Made by a program: the position numbers and the translations under genes. Positions 1 through 9,867 of a stretch of DNA of 64,000 nt are shown here, piece after piece. Numbering within the stretch: position 1 is the stretch's first letter; every line of letters starts with the position of its first letter. The DNA comes from Dipteris shenzhenensis (taxonomy: Eukaryota; Polypodiophyta; Polypodiopsida; Gleicheniales), in the NCBI GenBank assembly GCA_047967505.1, contig CM106538.1. One strand, written 5' to 3'. The notes beneath the pieces are model-generated. The model ran no database searches. It was not told the DNA's origin and was given only the letters and a program-made list of their open reading frames with translations.

Positions 1-29
1 TATAGTAGTGATCAAGAGTATCATAGTGG

Positions 30-327
30 CATGCTCACAGGTATTGAGGATATTATAGTAACAGATGTTAATGCAAAAAAGGTTTCTTGTGTTACAAGTG
101 ACTCAAATATACTCACTGGTATAGAAGACTTGTCTTGTGTTGCAAGTGACTCGAATAGGCTAATATAAGACTTGTCCTGTGTTGCAAGTGACTCCAACAG
201 GCTCACTGGTATAGAAGACTTGTCTTGTGTTGCAAGTGACTCGAACAGGCTCACTAGTATAGAAGACTTGTCCTGTGTTGCAAGTGACTCAAACATGCTT
301 ACTGATATAGAAGACTTGTCTTGTGTT
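30..327. repeat. 48-bp coding-type minisatellite
   Basis: About five head-to-tail copies of a 48-bp unit contain CTTGTCYTGTGTTGCAAGTG. One unit near 129-171 is about 5 bp short. The upstream copy at about 30-80 is more diverged. On the plus strand from 172 the units stay in frame and encode a 16-residue repeat that begins LSCVASDSN and ends IED. That frame runs only to 498, so whether this is the repeat region of a real gene cut by the window edge or a non-coding minisatellite is open. Confidence 0.75.
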
Positions 328-417
328 GAGAATAATAAGATGGGACCACAAAGAAAAATACACGTCAAGATCGATGTTTTTATTATTTTTGCAAGCACAA
401 ATAATAAAAACATCATC

Positions 418-526
418 GATATAAGTGTCGAAAAATGCGCATCCGTATTAGTGTCAGTATATATTGACACTAAATCTGTCAGTATATACCAACACTAGTA
501 TGAGCATCAGTATATACTGACACAAT
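418..526. repeat. Clustered short palindromes (GTGTCAGTATATAYTGACAC)
   Basis: Near-palindromes built on GTGTCAGTATATATTGACAC lie at 451-470 and 506-523, with a GTGTCGAAAA motif at about 425. The same short words (GTGTCGAAAA, TATATACTGA) recur at 18440-18630 beside a CACTA-like end. They may be subterminal repeats of a CACTA-type element whose other end is not seen. This is inference from shared short words only. Confidence 0.4.
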
Positions 527-639
527 ATAGAAGCAAAAAATATATTTGTGTGGGATAGAATAGGGCTTCTTATAGCCCCATTTTTCCCCACTATACATAT
601 TTTATTACAAGGTGGCATAAAAATCTATACATTTCATCC

Positions 640-1290
640 AAGCTACAAAATTTCCTATATCCTTTTGTATTACAAAATATGTCACCTACAAGATTTCCTA
701 TAGCTATCTCATATTATACATGCCATCTAGCTCAACAATATAAATAAAGATAAAAGTAGAAACTATTTGCATTCAAAATTTTTTGATTAGTCTCCAAAAA
801 ATATATTATCATGTATCTACAAATAAAATTAGTCTCTAAAAGAGACATTGTTATGTATATGTTAAAGAAAAAAGTTTACCACTCTACATTATTGTCACTC
901 ATATTATCGCTCTCTTACATCATGGCTAGAAGGGTCACTCATGAACTCTTCTTGCTATGTATTTGTACTCTTCTTGGATGATGTACTCACAGTCCAAGAA
1001 GGTCTCAACACAATACATTATGTCCTTCATGTGATAGAATTTATTGATATCGGCCACGAACCAGTTTCTCCAAAGATTTTTGAGGCTCCTTATGTTGGTT
1101 CTTGCAACCTGCAAGAAATGCTCCTCCAATGAAGCTCCCTCTCGATCCCAACCATGTACACACACTTCCACATTAAATTTAATCCATTGTTCATCATGTT
1201 TAATTTTTGCTACGATATGGGATAGCAGGGTGTCCACATGCCATACCGTAGCAACATGAGGGAGAGATTTTGGGTTCATTGAAGACTACC
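640..1290 (-). pseudogene. Unrecognised protein fragment, inverted partner of 15750-16250
   Basis: A minus-strand reading frame of 114 residues (1279 to 935) contains the stretches WDREGASLEEHFLQVART and DIMYCVETFLDCEYIIQ. The same protein and its 3' non-coding sequence recur in opposite orientation at 15750-16250, where I read DIMDCVDNFLDYGYIIQKD. At DNA level the match includes the segment around 875-935, just downstream of the stop. I do not recognise the family. The left copy keeps more of the N-terminal part, the right copy more of the C-terminal part. It looks like the tail of a repeated, probably TE-borne gene. Confidence 0.45.
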
Positions 1291-1505
1291 AGTGATTTGA
1301 GCAGTCCATTAATCTAGTGAAAAACAACAAGCAAGTAGGGGCACAGAAAACACATTACAACTGAAATAAGACTCTTGGTCAACTTAGGCACATGTCTCAC
1401 ATGTTTCAAAATAAATGCAGACCCATTTGCAAAAGAAAACTTTATGTCACCTACTCCCACTATGTCACATGCATAGTCATTTCCAAGATGCACACAACCT
1501 GTCTA

Positions 1506-1585
1506 AGAGAGAGGAAGAGATAAAAGAGAAGAAAAGAGAGGAAGAGATGGAAAGAAGAGAAATGGAAAAAAGAAGAGAGGCAAAG
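1506..1585 (+). repeat. Polypurine (GA-rich) tract, left part
   Basis: About 80 bp of nearly pure purine on the plus strand (GAGAGGAAGAGA-type) ends at the left terminal inverted repeat of the large element. The same kind of tract resumes on the far side of the element at 13332. Removing 1586-13331 would therefore leave one tract of about 320 bp, which marks it as the insertion target. Confidence 0.75.
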
Positions 1586-1617
1586 CATTAGGAAAAAAGG
1601 GAGCTCATTTTGGGGCC
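1586..1617 (+). repeat. Left terminal inverted repeat
   Basis: The 32-bp end starts CATTAGGAAAAAAGGG and ends CATTTTGGGGCC. It matches the reverse complement of 13300-13331 at 30 of 32 positions, with differences at positions 8 and 18. Confidence 0.9.
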
Positions 1618-2076
1618 TTTTACGGTTTGGAAAAATAACCTCTCAACCAATCAATAGAAGGCCAACGTAACGTTGAAAATTCACGAAAATAAGAGAAAAT
1701 AGAAAAAAGAAACAATACTTTATGTAAGTACAAGCGTGCTACATTAATGAGGAGATTGGTTTTTTATTCGTAGAAGATCTTTGGACAAGAAGATAGAATC
1801 TAAACTGACATTTTATCTGACAAGATCCTTCCCGCTTCCACCTTCCTTTGAATTTTCAAATATTGTGCCGCCTTTCGTGCGAAAGGTCTACCATTCTACA
1901 CCATTGCCTCATTGTGCAACTGCCTTCCTTTTCCAAAACTGCTCCCTTGATCCTGTTTGGCGTAGAGTAAGATGTTTCTCGTCAACTGTCTGTTTGCCCA
2001 CTTTCTCTTTCTTGAAACTTCAAATTGTTATCTTAGTTACATTACTTTGCTATTCTTACAGATTCAGAAAATCTCC
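1618..2076 (+). promoter_or_regulatory. 5' region and leader intron of gene A
   Basis: This is the stretch between the left inverted repeat and the start codon of gene A. A GTAAGA donor at 1967 and a pyrimidine-rich acceptor ending TTCTTACAG at 2061 outline a leader intron of about 95 bp. The exon resumes 15 bp before the ATG at 2077. A reading frame at 1781-2083 crosses the leader but shows no coding character. Confidence 0.5.
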
Positions 2077-3516
2077 ATGGTGAACCAAAACCACAGCCGT
2101 TCTTGTGCAAGACGCTCTGTGGATGATAATGCTACGAAGGCAGAATTATACCAAACATCCTTACCCCGTCGACCTGCTTCTTCTATTTCGTCGGTAGAGA
2201 ATTCAAGTACAGTCAAAACAGAAGGAACTTGGGAAAGGTTTAGTGTTTCGAAAGGAGCATGGGTGCTCATGCAACCTAGCAAAAGAAAAAGACCCCAGAC
2301 AAAAAACATTTTCTTGGCATCGTGGAAGGGAAGAGTACGAGATTTTAAAATCACCAAAGGGAAGATATCCGTGAAAGAAGTTTTGATTCAACACGTGTAC
2401 ATGCATAAAGAACTTGTCTTGCGAGACTATCCAAAAAATCTTCCGCAACACAGGCCTAATTGTATATTTTTCTATTGTGGTTTTTTCCTTCATGAGGTGT
2501 ATGGATTTTTAAGATGAAGCTTTCTCTCTTAACTTATTGACATTCTTGTGTTGTTTTATTTCAGATTTATATCCTTCATCGTATGAGACATGGCAAAACA
2601 TCGATTGTATTCTGGGATTTATAGATGTTCTGCATGGATCGATAGGAGAACAACAATACCAAGGTCGATGTGCAACAGAGCTAGCTCAATCGGGTATATT
2701 TTTTACTGATCATTTTTATCAGTTGCTGGACAAAGCTAACACACATGGTGTATTAATAAAACAAGACCTTCCGGCGTGGAATTCGATGGATTGGCCTCAC
2801 CCACATTCTAGTGTTACAGAGGCATATAGGGCGAAGCTTTTTACAGAAGTACAGAAAGCTCTGAGGCCCAATATTGCCACTAGGATAGTAAAAATTTCTT
2901 TGTGCATGCCTCTCATAGTTTTTGTAGACTTGTTTAATACCTTTCCAGTAAAGGTTTCAAAAACAATGCTCACAGTTAAAGCAACAAATTCGGCATGCAT
3001 GCCACAATTTTTGGATAAAGGTTGGGATAAGAAGACATGTAGTTCAGTGTTTTGTGAGGTGGTCCAACCTTCTATGCAACTGAAGTACATGGTTGCATCA
3101 CAAAATTTTATTTTCTCTTTTTATTACAAGCGCAGTCGAATGCTAGGTTCAAAGCTTGTCCCAATGGACCAAGATGAAGAGTCGTTTGGTGCACAAAATA
3201 AACTTATTGATATTGATGTTCTTGAGAATGGTGATGTGGTAGCCAATATCTCGTTAAGAGAATGTTGCTCCCTAGCTCAATTACGCAGTGACATTCTGTT
3301 TGAGACTGAAGGTTCTATCTCAAACGACTTTTTATTTATCTACAAGAACAGAAAGGTACACCATCTGATTTATCCTAGTCTCTATAAGCATTGCTATTAG
3401 TTTAATTTACCACTCTAATTCATATTGCTTTTTTGCAGTTACTCAGAAGAAGAGAGAGCTCAGTTAAATGCAAAGACATAGAAAATTTTAAAATTGAGAT
3501 CACACATACTCCATAA
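2077..3516 (+). CDS. Gene A: unrecognised 423-aa protein, possible C-terminal ubiquitin-like fold
   Basis: Predicted exons are 2077-2479, 2565-3355 and 3439-3516. All junctions are GT-AG and the reading phases agree across them, giving 423 aa. The first donor (TGTG|GTTTTT) is the weakest call. The N-terminal 130 residues are basic and Ser-rich and include a possible nuclear localisation signal (PSKRKRPQTK). The middle (about 135-345) is an aromatic-rich globular region with no motif I recognise. The last 70 residues (from about ENGDVVANISLRE through DFLFIYKNRK) have the strand-helix-strand spacing of a ubiquitin-like fold, with LAQLRSDI as the helix. This is pattern reading only. The gene converges on gene B, with 116 bp between the two stop codons. 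A ubiquitin-like domain encoded beside a Ulp1-type protease would make functional sense, but that pairing is inference. Confidence 0.7.
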
Positions 3517-3632
3517 AGAAAGGTTTTGTATTCAATCAAGTAAGATTTTGTACAGAATTGTTTAGCTGAATCTGTAGAACATATTTCTAACATCCATTTT
3601 CTATTTATGTACAGTTTCATCCAGAGGCTGCT

Positions 3633-5685
3633 CTACATTTTCTGGAGGATCTTCTCTCTGCTGCTCCATCCTGTCTCCTCCACTGCCCCAGAAGCCTCTC
3701 TTTGCTGCTTCTCCACCTTCTCCTCAACATCAACAGCAGGTCTTTGCTCCTGTGTCTGCTCCTCCTCAGCACTCTGTGATTGCTCCTGTGGCATCTGGTC
3801 CTCAACATCAGGTGCTTCATATGTGGGATCAAGGTGTATGACACCTTCTTGTACTTTAGAGCTTTCACCCAGCTCCACAGTAGCTGCTACAATAGGTTTG
3901 GGGGAGGCATAGCTCAAAAACCTCAAAATTGTATGAGCTCTAAAATTATGTACATAGTTGGGGCTGAAGCTATCCTCTTTCATCTGCAATGGCAGAGGAT
4001 AATTTAGAACACTTTGTATCATTATGAATTATATTCAAGCTAAATGAAAAGTATTTTTCCTTACCAGATCTGGCTGTTCCTTTTCAAAGTAGCTTGAAAG
4101 TATATATTTTGCATTGATCAGCACCCTCCATCCACAACTACTTGAATCATTTTGTTGTGGTGTCTGTACAGTTAGAAAAAAATGTTAGAAACTGTGAGCA
4201 TCAGCACAAAACAAAATTATTCAATAATTTCAAAGACATAGCATTTAATAGACTTTTTACCTCTAGACTTAATGGCTCTATTGAATCCAACAGAGAGACA
4301 TTTGGAGGACAATGATCCAATGCATCTAATAGCCTTCTAATACAACTGCAATATGTATAATTTAGTTAGTATGGTATCAAAATAATGAAGTTTTGAGTTC
4401 AGAAAGCACACACAGTACTTACAATTTCAGCTCTCTGTGTGTGTTTTTTAGAGAGTTGAATAGAAAGCACTGCTTCTGCTGGATGTCAATAGACACAAAA
4501 CTCCAGTGGTCACTGCATAAGGAAAAAAGCATAAGCAAATGAAAGGCTACAAGAGTTCCCAATATTAAAGAAGAATCTTAAAAGAAGTAGTCACCCACAT
4601 ACCTGCTATGATATGGAAGTAGCAAAATGTCAATTACTTCAAAATTGCAGTGTTTGAACCAGCTGGAAATACTCATGGGAGTCTCTTTTGCATCTCTTAA
4701 TCTAGAAGAAATGGCTGGATCAACAATATGGACTGTATGTTGTACAGAGGGATGAAGCCAGCTTCTCATCATGCTGCATAGGATCAGAACATAATTAGGG
4801 TAGGTTATAAAAGAGTTACAAGGAGGATTGATTTGCAAAAAATGTAAAATTTAAAGACACTTACTAGAGCATTGCAAGAATGATAGTATCTGAGCAATAC
4901 TCATTCTTGTTAGCCAATGCTGCTAAGCATTGTTTTGTCAAATCAAAATCATTGACTGAAACTTCATCCTCAATATGTACAACTACATCAGGGCCCAGCT
5001 CCTTCAACCTTCTATGTATGTGTAGCTCCTTCTTTCCAGTTTCCACATCTATCACAGATTTTGTTTCTTTTACTTGCTGCTTCAGTGAGTCCTCATAAGC
5101 AGCCTTCCCTCTGGTGTTCTTTGAGTGTGTTACCTCAACAACCTTTACCTCATCAACCTTGACCTTCCTTGTAGGTGGAATTAGCAATATATCTCTCATT
5201 TTGATGTCCTGCCATTCCACAGGATGAACCAGCTTGTCATATCTCCATCTCACTCTGGACAAAGTGTTGAAATCTTTGGCCATCAAAGTCACCCTGTGAG
5301 CATGGGCTGCTACAAGCATTGCATCCTCAAAATATTTCTCCAGGTAATCCTCTGCCATTTCCTGCAAGGAAAGAATGGCAGTTCTATTCCACCTGAACCC
5401 AAGGTTCCAACTGTCACAAATTTCTCTCACCAGTCTTTGAAAGGGTGCTTTGGGTATTGCAAAACCTATGGCTTTCTGTTGCCTCCTTATTTCCCTAAGC
5501 ACACCTGCACCCTTATTCAATCTTTTGGCCTTTTGCTTGAGCAAGCTCATTGGCTTACCCTTCCTGCCATGTGAAGCTCTTCCCTTTGGAGGAACACTAA
5601 ACTTCTTGGAACCTGTCCCAGCTGCTGTTGCTGCAAGACCTGGTCCTTTGCCAACTTGCCTTGCAGTTGATTTGGTTCTTGCCAT
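3633..5685 (-). CDS. Gene B: histone H3-fold protein fused to a Ulp1/C48-type cysteine protease
   Basis: Six exons are predicted: 5685-4865, 4773-4603, 4512-4423, 4345-4261, 4163-4065 and 3983-3633. All are GT-AG with consistent phases, giving 538 aa. The protein starts MARTKSTAR, as histone H3 does (K4 kept, K9 replaced by Q). After a basic tail comes a full H3 fold at about 60-147: LREIRRQQK, PFQRLVREI, LSLQEMAEDYL, FEDAMLVAAHAHRVTLMAKD. Loop 1 has the canonical H3 length, unlike CENH3. The H3-H3 contact residues His128 and Asp138 are kept. Residues 240-404 fit the Ulp1 (SUMO/ubiquitin-like protease) fold: SVNDFDLTK opening, VIDILLLPYH, then SDHWSFVSID (His333), FLFNSL (Asn350 where Ulp1 has Asp), and QQNDSSSCGW (Gln393, Cys399). 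The Q-to-C spacing matches the family. The tail (about 423-538) is Glu/Gln-rich. A CAG acceptor 4 bp before the ATG implies a leader exon upstream. Confidence 0.92.
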
Positions 5686-6689
5686 CACTCTGAAAAACTG
5701 CATACAAAGGATTGGAAAGATATCAAAGACATGAAGAACATGTTCTAACAAAGAAAAGGCAATCACAGGGGTGGTAGAAGCCAAATAGAGAAATTTGCAA
5801 TAAAATGCGATATGAGCAGTTTGGAATTTCAAACAGGTCCACATCGCATTTTGCTGCAAATTTTTTAAATGAAATGCTGGTGCACTCCTACAGTGATTTC
5901 TATGTTTCTCCAACCAAATATAGTATGAATGGAGGTCATGCAAGAAGATCACATGCAAATATCACACTTGAAGATCTGCATTCCTTCAGTGATTTCTCTG
6001 TCTTGGTTTGAGCCTATGCATTTCCATACAGGATGTAATTTTTCTATTTTAGGCAAGAAGATTGCAGAGACTAAGGGGAGTCACAAAACCAGACATGTTC
6101 TCATTAAGAAAAGGCAATCACAGAGCTGGAAGAAGCCAAATAGACAAATTTGCAATAAAATGCGATATGAGCAGTTTGGAATTTCAAACAGGTCCACGTC
6201 GCATTTTGCTGCAAATTTCTGAAATGACATGCTGGTGAACTTCTACAGTGATTTCTTTGTCTCTCCAGCCAAATACAATATGAATGGAGTTTATGCAAGA
6301 AGACTACAGCTATGGAAGTCAAAAAACCAGAACATGTTCTCACAAAGAGAAGGCAATCACAGGGGTGGAAGAAGCCAAATAGAGAAATTTGCAATAAAAT
6401 GCGATATGAGCAGTTTGGAATTTCAAACAGGTCCACATCGCATTTTGCTGCAAATTTTCTAAATGACATGCTGGTGCACTCCTACAGTGGTTTCTATGTT
6501 TCTCCAACCAAATACAGTATGAATGGAGGTTATTCAAGAAGATCACATGGAAATATCACACTTGAAGATCTGCTTTCCTACAGTGATTTCTTTGTCTTGG
6601 TTTGAGTCTATGCATTTCCATACAGTATGTATTTTTTCTATTTTAGGCAAAAAGATTGCAGAGACTAAGGGGAGAACCCATTGTTCCTG
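5686..6689. repeat. Upstream region of gene B with three hairpin-bearing direct repeats
   Basis: Three direct repeats start near 5739, 6094 and 6332. The first and third are about 340 bp, and the second is truncated. Each contains one hairpin, at 5791-5863, 6146-6217 and 6385-6457. The arms read TTTGCARYAAAATGCGA and its complement, with about 28 bp between them. The repeats lie upstream of gene B, in what would be its leader intron or promoter. Reading frames across them are by-products of the palindromes. A perfect inverted core (AAAATGCGA/TCGCATTTT) is kept in every copy, which suggests a binding site or structured element under constraint. Confidence 0.85.
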
Positions 6690-7239
6690 ACCTGGAGTCT
6701 ATCTGTGGATGTGCTGTGCTGCTGAGGAGTGCTGCTGAGGAGTAATCTGTGCTGAGGATGATTCTGTGCTGCTGGACAAGATGCTGATGCTGCAGAGTAT
6801 GGAGGTAGGGAGGTAAGAGAGCAGAGACTGGAGGGCAAGAGTTCTAAAACAGGATACCACAAAGAAGTGCAAAATGAATTAAAGAATCACTAAATCCCAC
6901 ACGTGTGGAATCTAGTCGTTTTTCACACGTGTGGATGGGACCCAGATCTCTTGGAGTTTGAAATCTGGCACGTGTGAAAGTACACTTTATTCCTTGGAAC
7001 TTGTGCCATTCATTATTTCATCATGAATACCACAACCACTTTTCCCTCCCCTGGATTCCAATCTCTCATCCCTGCCACGACTCTCTCCTGATCCTTTCTC
7101 TCTGATTCTTTCCTACCCAGCACACTGCATCCAGACTGCAGCCATCCTGAAGACAGTACTGCCAGATCTCCAGGTTACCTAGAGTGCAAGGTTCAAGCTA
7201 GAGAAAGAGCAGGAGATTTACCAGTGCAACTCAATCAGC
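6690..7239. promoter_or_regulatory. Divergent B/C promoter region with three G-boxes
   Basis: Three CACGTG cores lie within 80 bp. CACACGTGTG occurs at about 6898-6907 and 6924-6933, and GCACGTGTGA at about 6968-6977. The first two are full palindromes. CACGTG is the plant G-box bound by bZIP and bHLH factors. The position between the head-to-head genes B (minus) and C (plus) suggests a shared control region. No clear TATA box is assigned. Around 6690-6860 lies a CTG/GCTGCTGAGG-rich segment with no recognised function. Confidence 0.5.
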
Positions 7240-9867
7240 ATGGAAAAGGAAAAAAAAGGTCAGAGTTCTAGTTTGGTTTCAATGTTTTTCAACATTTATT
7301 TCTTCCATCCATTGGATTTTTTATGTCCCAATGTCTTCACTCAGCTCCATCCTTCTTCCACAATGTGGTAAATCACCCAGAAATTAGATTGTAGGTTGAT
7401 ATGAACAGAAAGAAGAAATTTGCAACAAAATGCGAGGAGAGTGGTTTGGAATTCTCTAAACAGCCCATATCGCATTTTGCTGCAAATTCCTGTTGTGGAC
7501 TCCTTGCTCATGAAAATTTTCATTCAATCCATTTTTTCTCTTGCATATGAGAGCATAGTGTCCAGGAATCACTGAAATGAAGCAAGTGCTTGATTTGACA
7601 TGCACATGAACAGAACTTGAGAATTTGCAACAAAATGCGAGGAGAGTGGTTTATAGTTCTCTAAACAGCCCATATCGCATTTTGCTGCAAATTCCTGTTG
7701 TTGACACATTCCTCATGAATAGTATCACTCATTCCATTATTTCTCTTGCATATGAGATCATAGTGTCCAGGAATCACTGAGATGAACCAAGTTCTTGATT
7801 TGACATGCACATGACCAGAATTTGAGAATTTGCAACAAAATGCGAGGAGAGTGGTTTACAATTCTCTAAACAGCCCATATCGCATTTTGCTGCAAATTCC
7901 TGTGTATTATTTGTTTCTCACTTCTACCTCATTAATTTGCTACCTTTAGCCCTGTGGAGATCTTCCTTGATGATGAGAAATGTTTTTGTTTTGGAACAGC
8001 TGGCTCCCAGGCCCCACCTTTCAAGAGGAAGCTAGACTTTTCTGCTGCTATAATAAAACCTCAGCAATCACCAGGTGAGTGATGAGATGTCATGAAGGAA
8101 TTATCTGGTGATATACAATGCATTCACTGATTGCATATGTCAGCATATAGAATTCATAGTATATAAGTTTTTGAACAGGCAAAAAGAAGAGGCTGGAGCA
8201 GAGTGCTGATTCTTCCATCAAAAAACAAATGGAACCAGAAGAGGACAGTTCTCCAGATTTGCTCCTGTTTGAGTTTCTTCACAAATGCAAGGCTCAGAGT
8301 AACTTCCATTTATACCACAGTATATTCAACATGGAGTTCTCAATGAGCTCTGTACTGGAGCAACACAAAGATTTTCTTTCAGACTATTGGGATGCCTTCA
8401 AAGAACTGACAGAGGCAGGAAGAATTGTGGGAGGTGAAAAGGTTTTTGTGCACATTAATCATATTGTCTCCAATGACAGGCTGAGGTACCATGTGAGCAG
8501 AAGATTTGACAGCCTGCCTGATCACTATAAATTCAACTGTACTTTGCACACCAGAAAGTGCAGAGTGCTAGAGGAGAGCATGGCATTTCTCATGTACATT
8601 GTCTTCAGTCAGGAGTCCTTGGATGAACAAGGGCAGGAAACAGAAGAAGAAGACACATCTGAAGCTTCTGAAAAGGAGGATGTTTCTTTGGGCTCTGAAA
8701 TGGCAGAGCAAGAAGAAGTTATCAACCTTCAGGATGAGGGGCTGCAAGTGGCTGCTCTTGACCTTGTTCAACTGAGGAATAAAACTCTGAGGGGAGCAGA
8801 GCCAGTTGAAGATTTTGATGTTCAGAGCAGCAACTATGCAGTGCCCATGCTTCCAGGTGTGTTGATTGGTGGAAAGGATTATGTTTTCCTCCATGATATA
8901 GAGTGTATGTTTGATTTGAGGGAGGACTATGCCATTTCCCTTATTGCCCAGGCTTCAAGGCTTGACAAGGAGGTTGGCATAGAGGATGACCAATCACTTC
9001 TGGCTTTGGAAACAATGTTTGATCCTGTAGAGGCCCTTTCATTTTGTTTCAAAGAGGCTGAAAAGTTCCAAGAGCCAGATGAAGCTGCCTTCCAGCTCAC
9101 ACAGGAAGCTATGAATCTCTCAGCTCTATACACAGAAAAGACTAGAGAAGAGGCTGTACAAGAAGGGAGAGGGATAAATCTTTGGAAAGATGAACTGCTT
9201 GTTGCTGATGAAAATGAGAAGGTACTTCAAATCATATACTTTGACTTCTGCTTAACTTTAGTTTTGTAGGTTGTGTATTGTCTCACTCCAATCCTTTGAT
9301 ATGTTGCAGCTACAAATTGAGGATGACACATTCCTCCAGAGATCAAGTGGAAGCAGGCAGGTTGGGTTTCGCAAAATGTCAGGCCTAGCTCATTATATTC
9401 ATGATCTAGGCAGTGCCAAGATCTTGATTTACCATAGGCAGTTGAGCAACAATGGAGAAGCCATTGTTTACTTCCTAAAATGTTTGTCCAGGGCTTTAGG
9501 TCGACATGCTCTTTCATGGCAAAAGGAAAAGATCATTTTGATAGAGAGGTTGTCTGCCATAGATATATTTGGAGATTATGTGAATAAGCAGGCCTCTAGG
9601 GCCGCTTACTTTTTGTCTTACACTTCTTATGCATTAGCATGTGGTGTTAAGGACCCCAAATATCTGGAGGGCTATGGAAAACACCAGCTTGTAAGGTTTC
9701 GAGAGCCACCCATGATCGCATCAGGCCACACAGTCCAAGAAGAGGAACAGGTGGAGAGAGCTGAAGAAAAGGATAAAGAGACAGTCGACATCAAGCCAAT
9801 AAAGAAGAAAAAGACTCCAATCAAGATCAAAAAGAGAGTTCCGATGAACAGGCCCTGGGAGAAATAG
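7240..9867 (+). CDS. Gene C: unrecognised 564-aa nuclear-type protein
   Basis: Four exons are predicted: 7240-7258, 8000-8074, 8179-9221 and 9310-9867. Donors and acceptors are GT-AG (exon 2 donor GTGAGT), and phases agree throughout. The first exon holds only seven codons (MEKEKK and a split Ala). Basic clusters near the N-terminus (PFKRKL at about 13-18, KKKR at 33-36) and a Lys-rich C-terminus (KKKKTPIKIKK) suggest nuclear localisation. Residues about 185-213 are strongly acidic. The flanking regions look globular and helical (around FHLYHSIFNMEFSMS and SGLAHYIHDLGSAKILIYHR). I know no family for it. It is divergent from gene B and converges on the transposase gene D. The 741-bp first intron contains three of the six hairpins. 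The internal ATG at 8229 is codon 49 and need not be a start. Confidence 0.78.
7416..7900. repeat. Three hairpins in 205-bp tandem repeats inside intron 1 of gene C
   Basis: Hairpins at 7416-7490, 7621-7694 and 7826-7900 are spaced exactly 205 bp apart. Their arms (TTTGCAACAAAATGCGA and TCGCATTTTGCTGCAAA) are almost the same as those of the three hairpins near gene B. The loop sequence differs between the two clusters: GGAGAGTGG..CTCTAAACAG here, ATGAGCAG..AAACAGG there. Arms are therefore conserved better than the loops between clusters. Confidence 0.88.

Noticed and set aside
3617-4007. Several plus- and minus-strand frames over the last exon of gene B
   Set aside because: They are shadows of the 3983-3633 exon in other phases.
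4865-5685. Calling gene B a centromeric histone (CENH3)
   Set aside because: Loop 1 has canonical H3 length and the tail begins like H3. The protease fusion and transposon setting do not fit CENH3.
5805-6605. Repeated frames reading MRYEQFGISNRSTSHFAANF and their minus-strand mirrors
   Set aside because: They are translations of the hairpin repeats. Palindromes give matching frames on both strands, and no splice context supports them.
5791-7900. CRISPR-like array
   Set aside because: The repeats are six palindromes in eukaryotic intron and promoter sequence with long, similar spacers and no cas genes. The surrounding genes are spliced.
8568-9517. Minus-strand frames opposite gene C (8894-8568, 9133-8927, 9517-9227)
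   Set aside because: They are antisense shadows of in-phase, spliced gene C and carry no motif.
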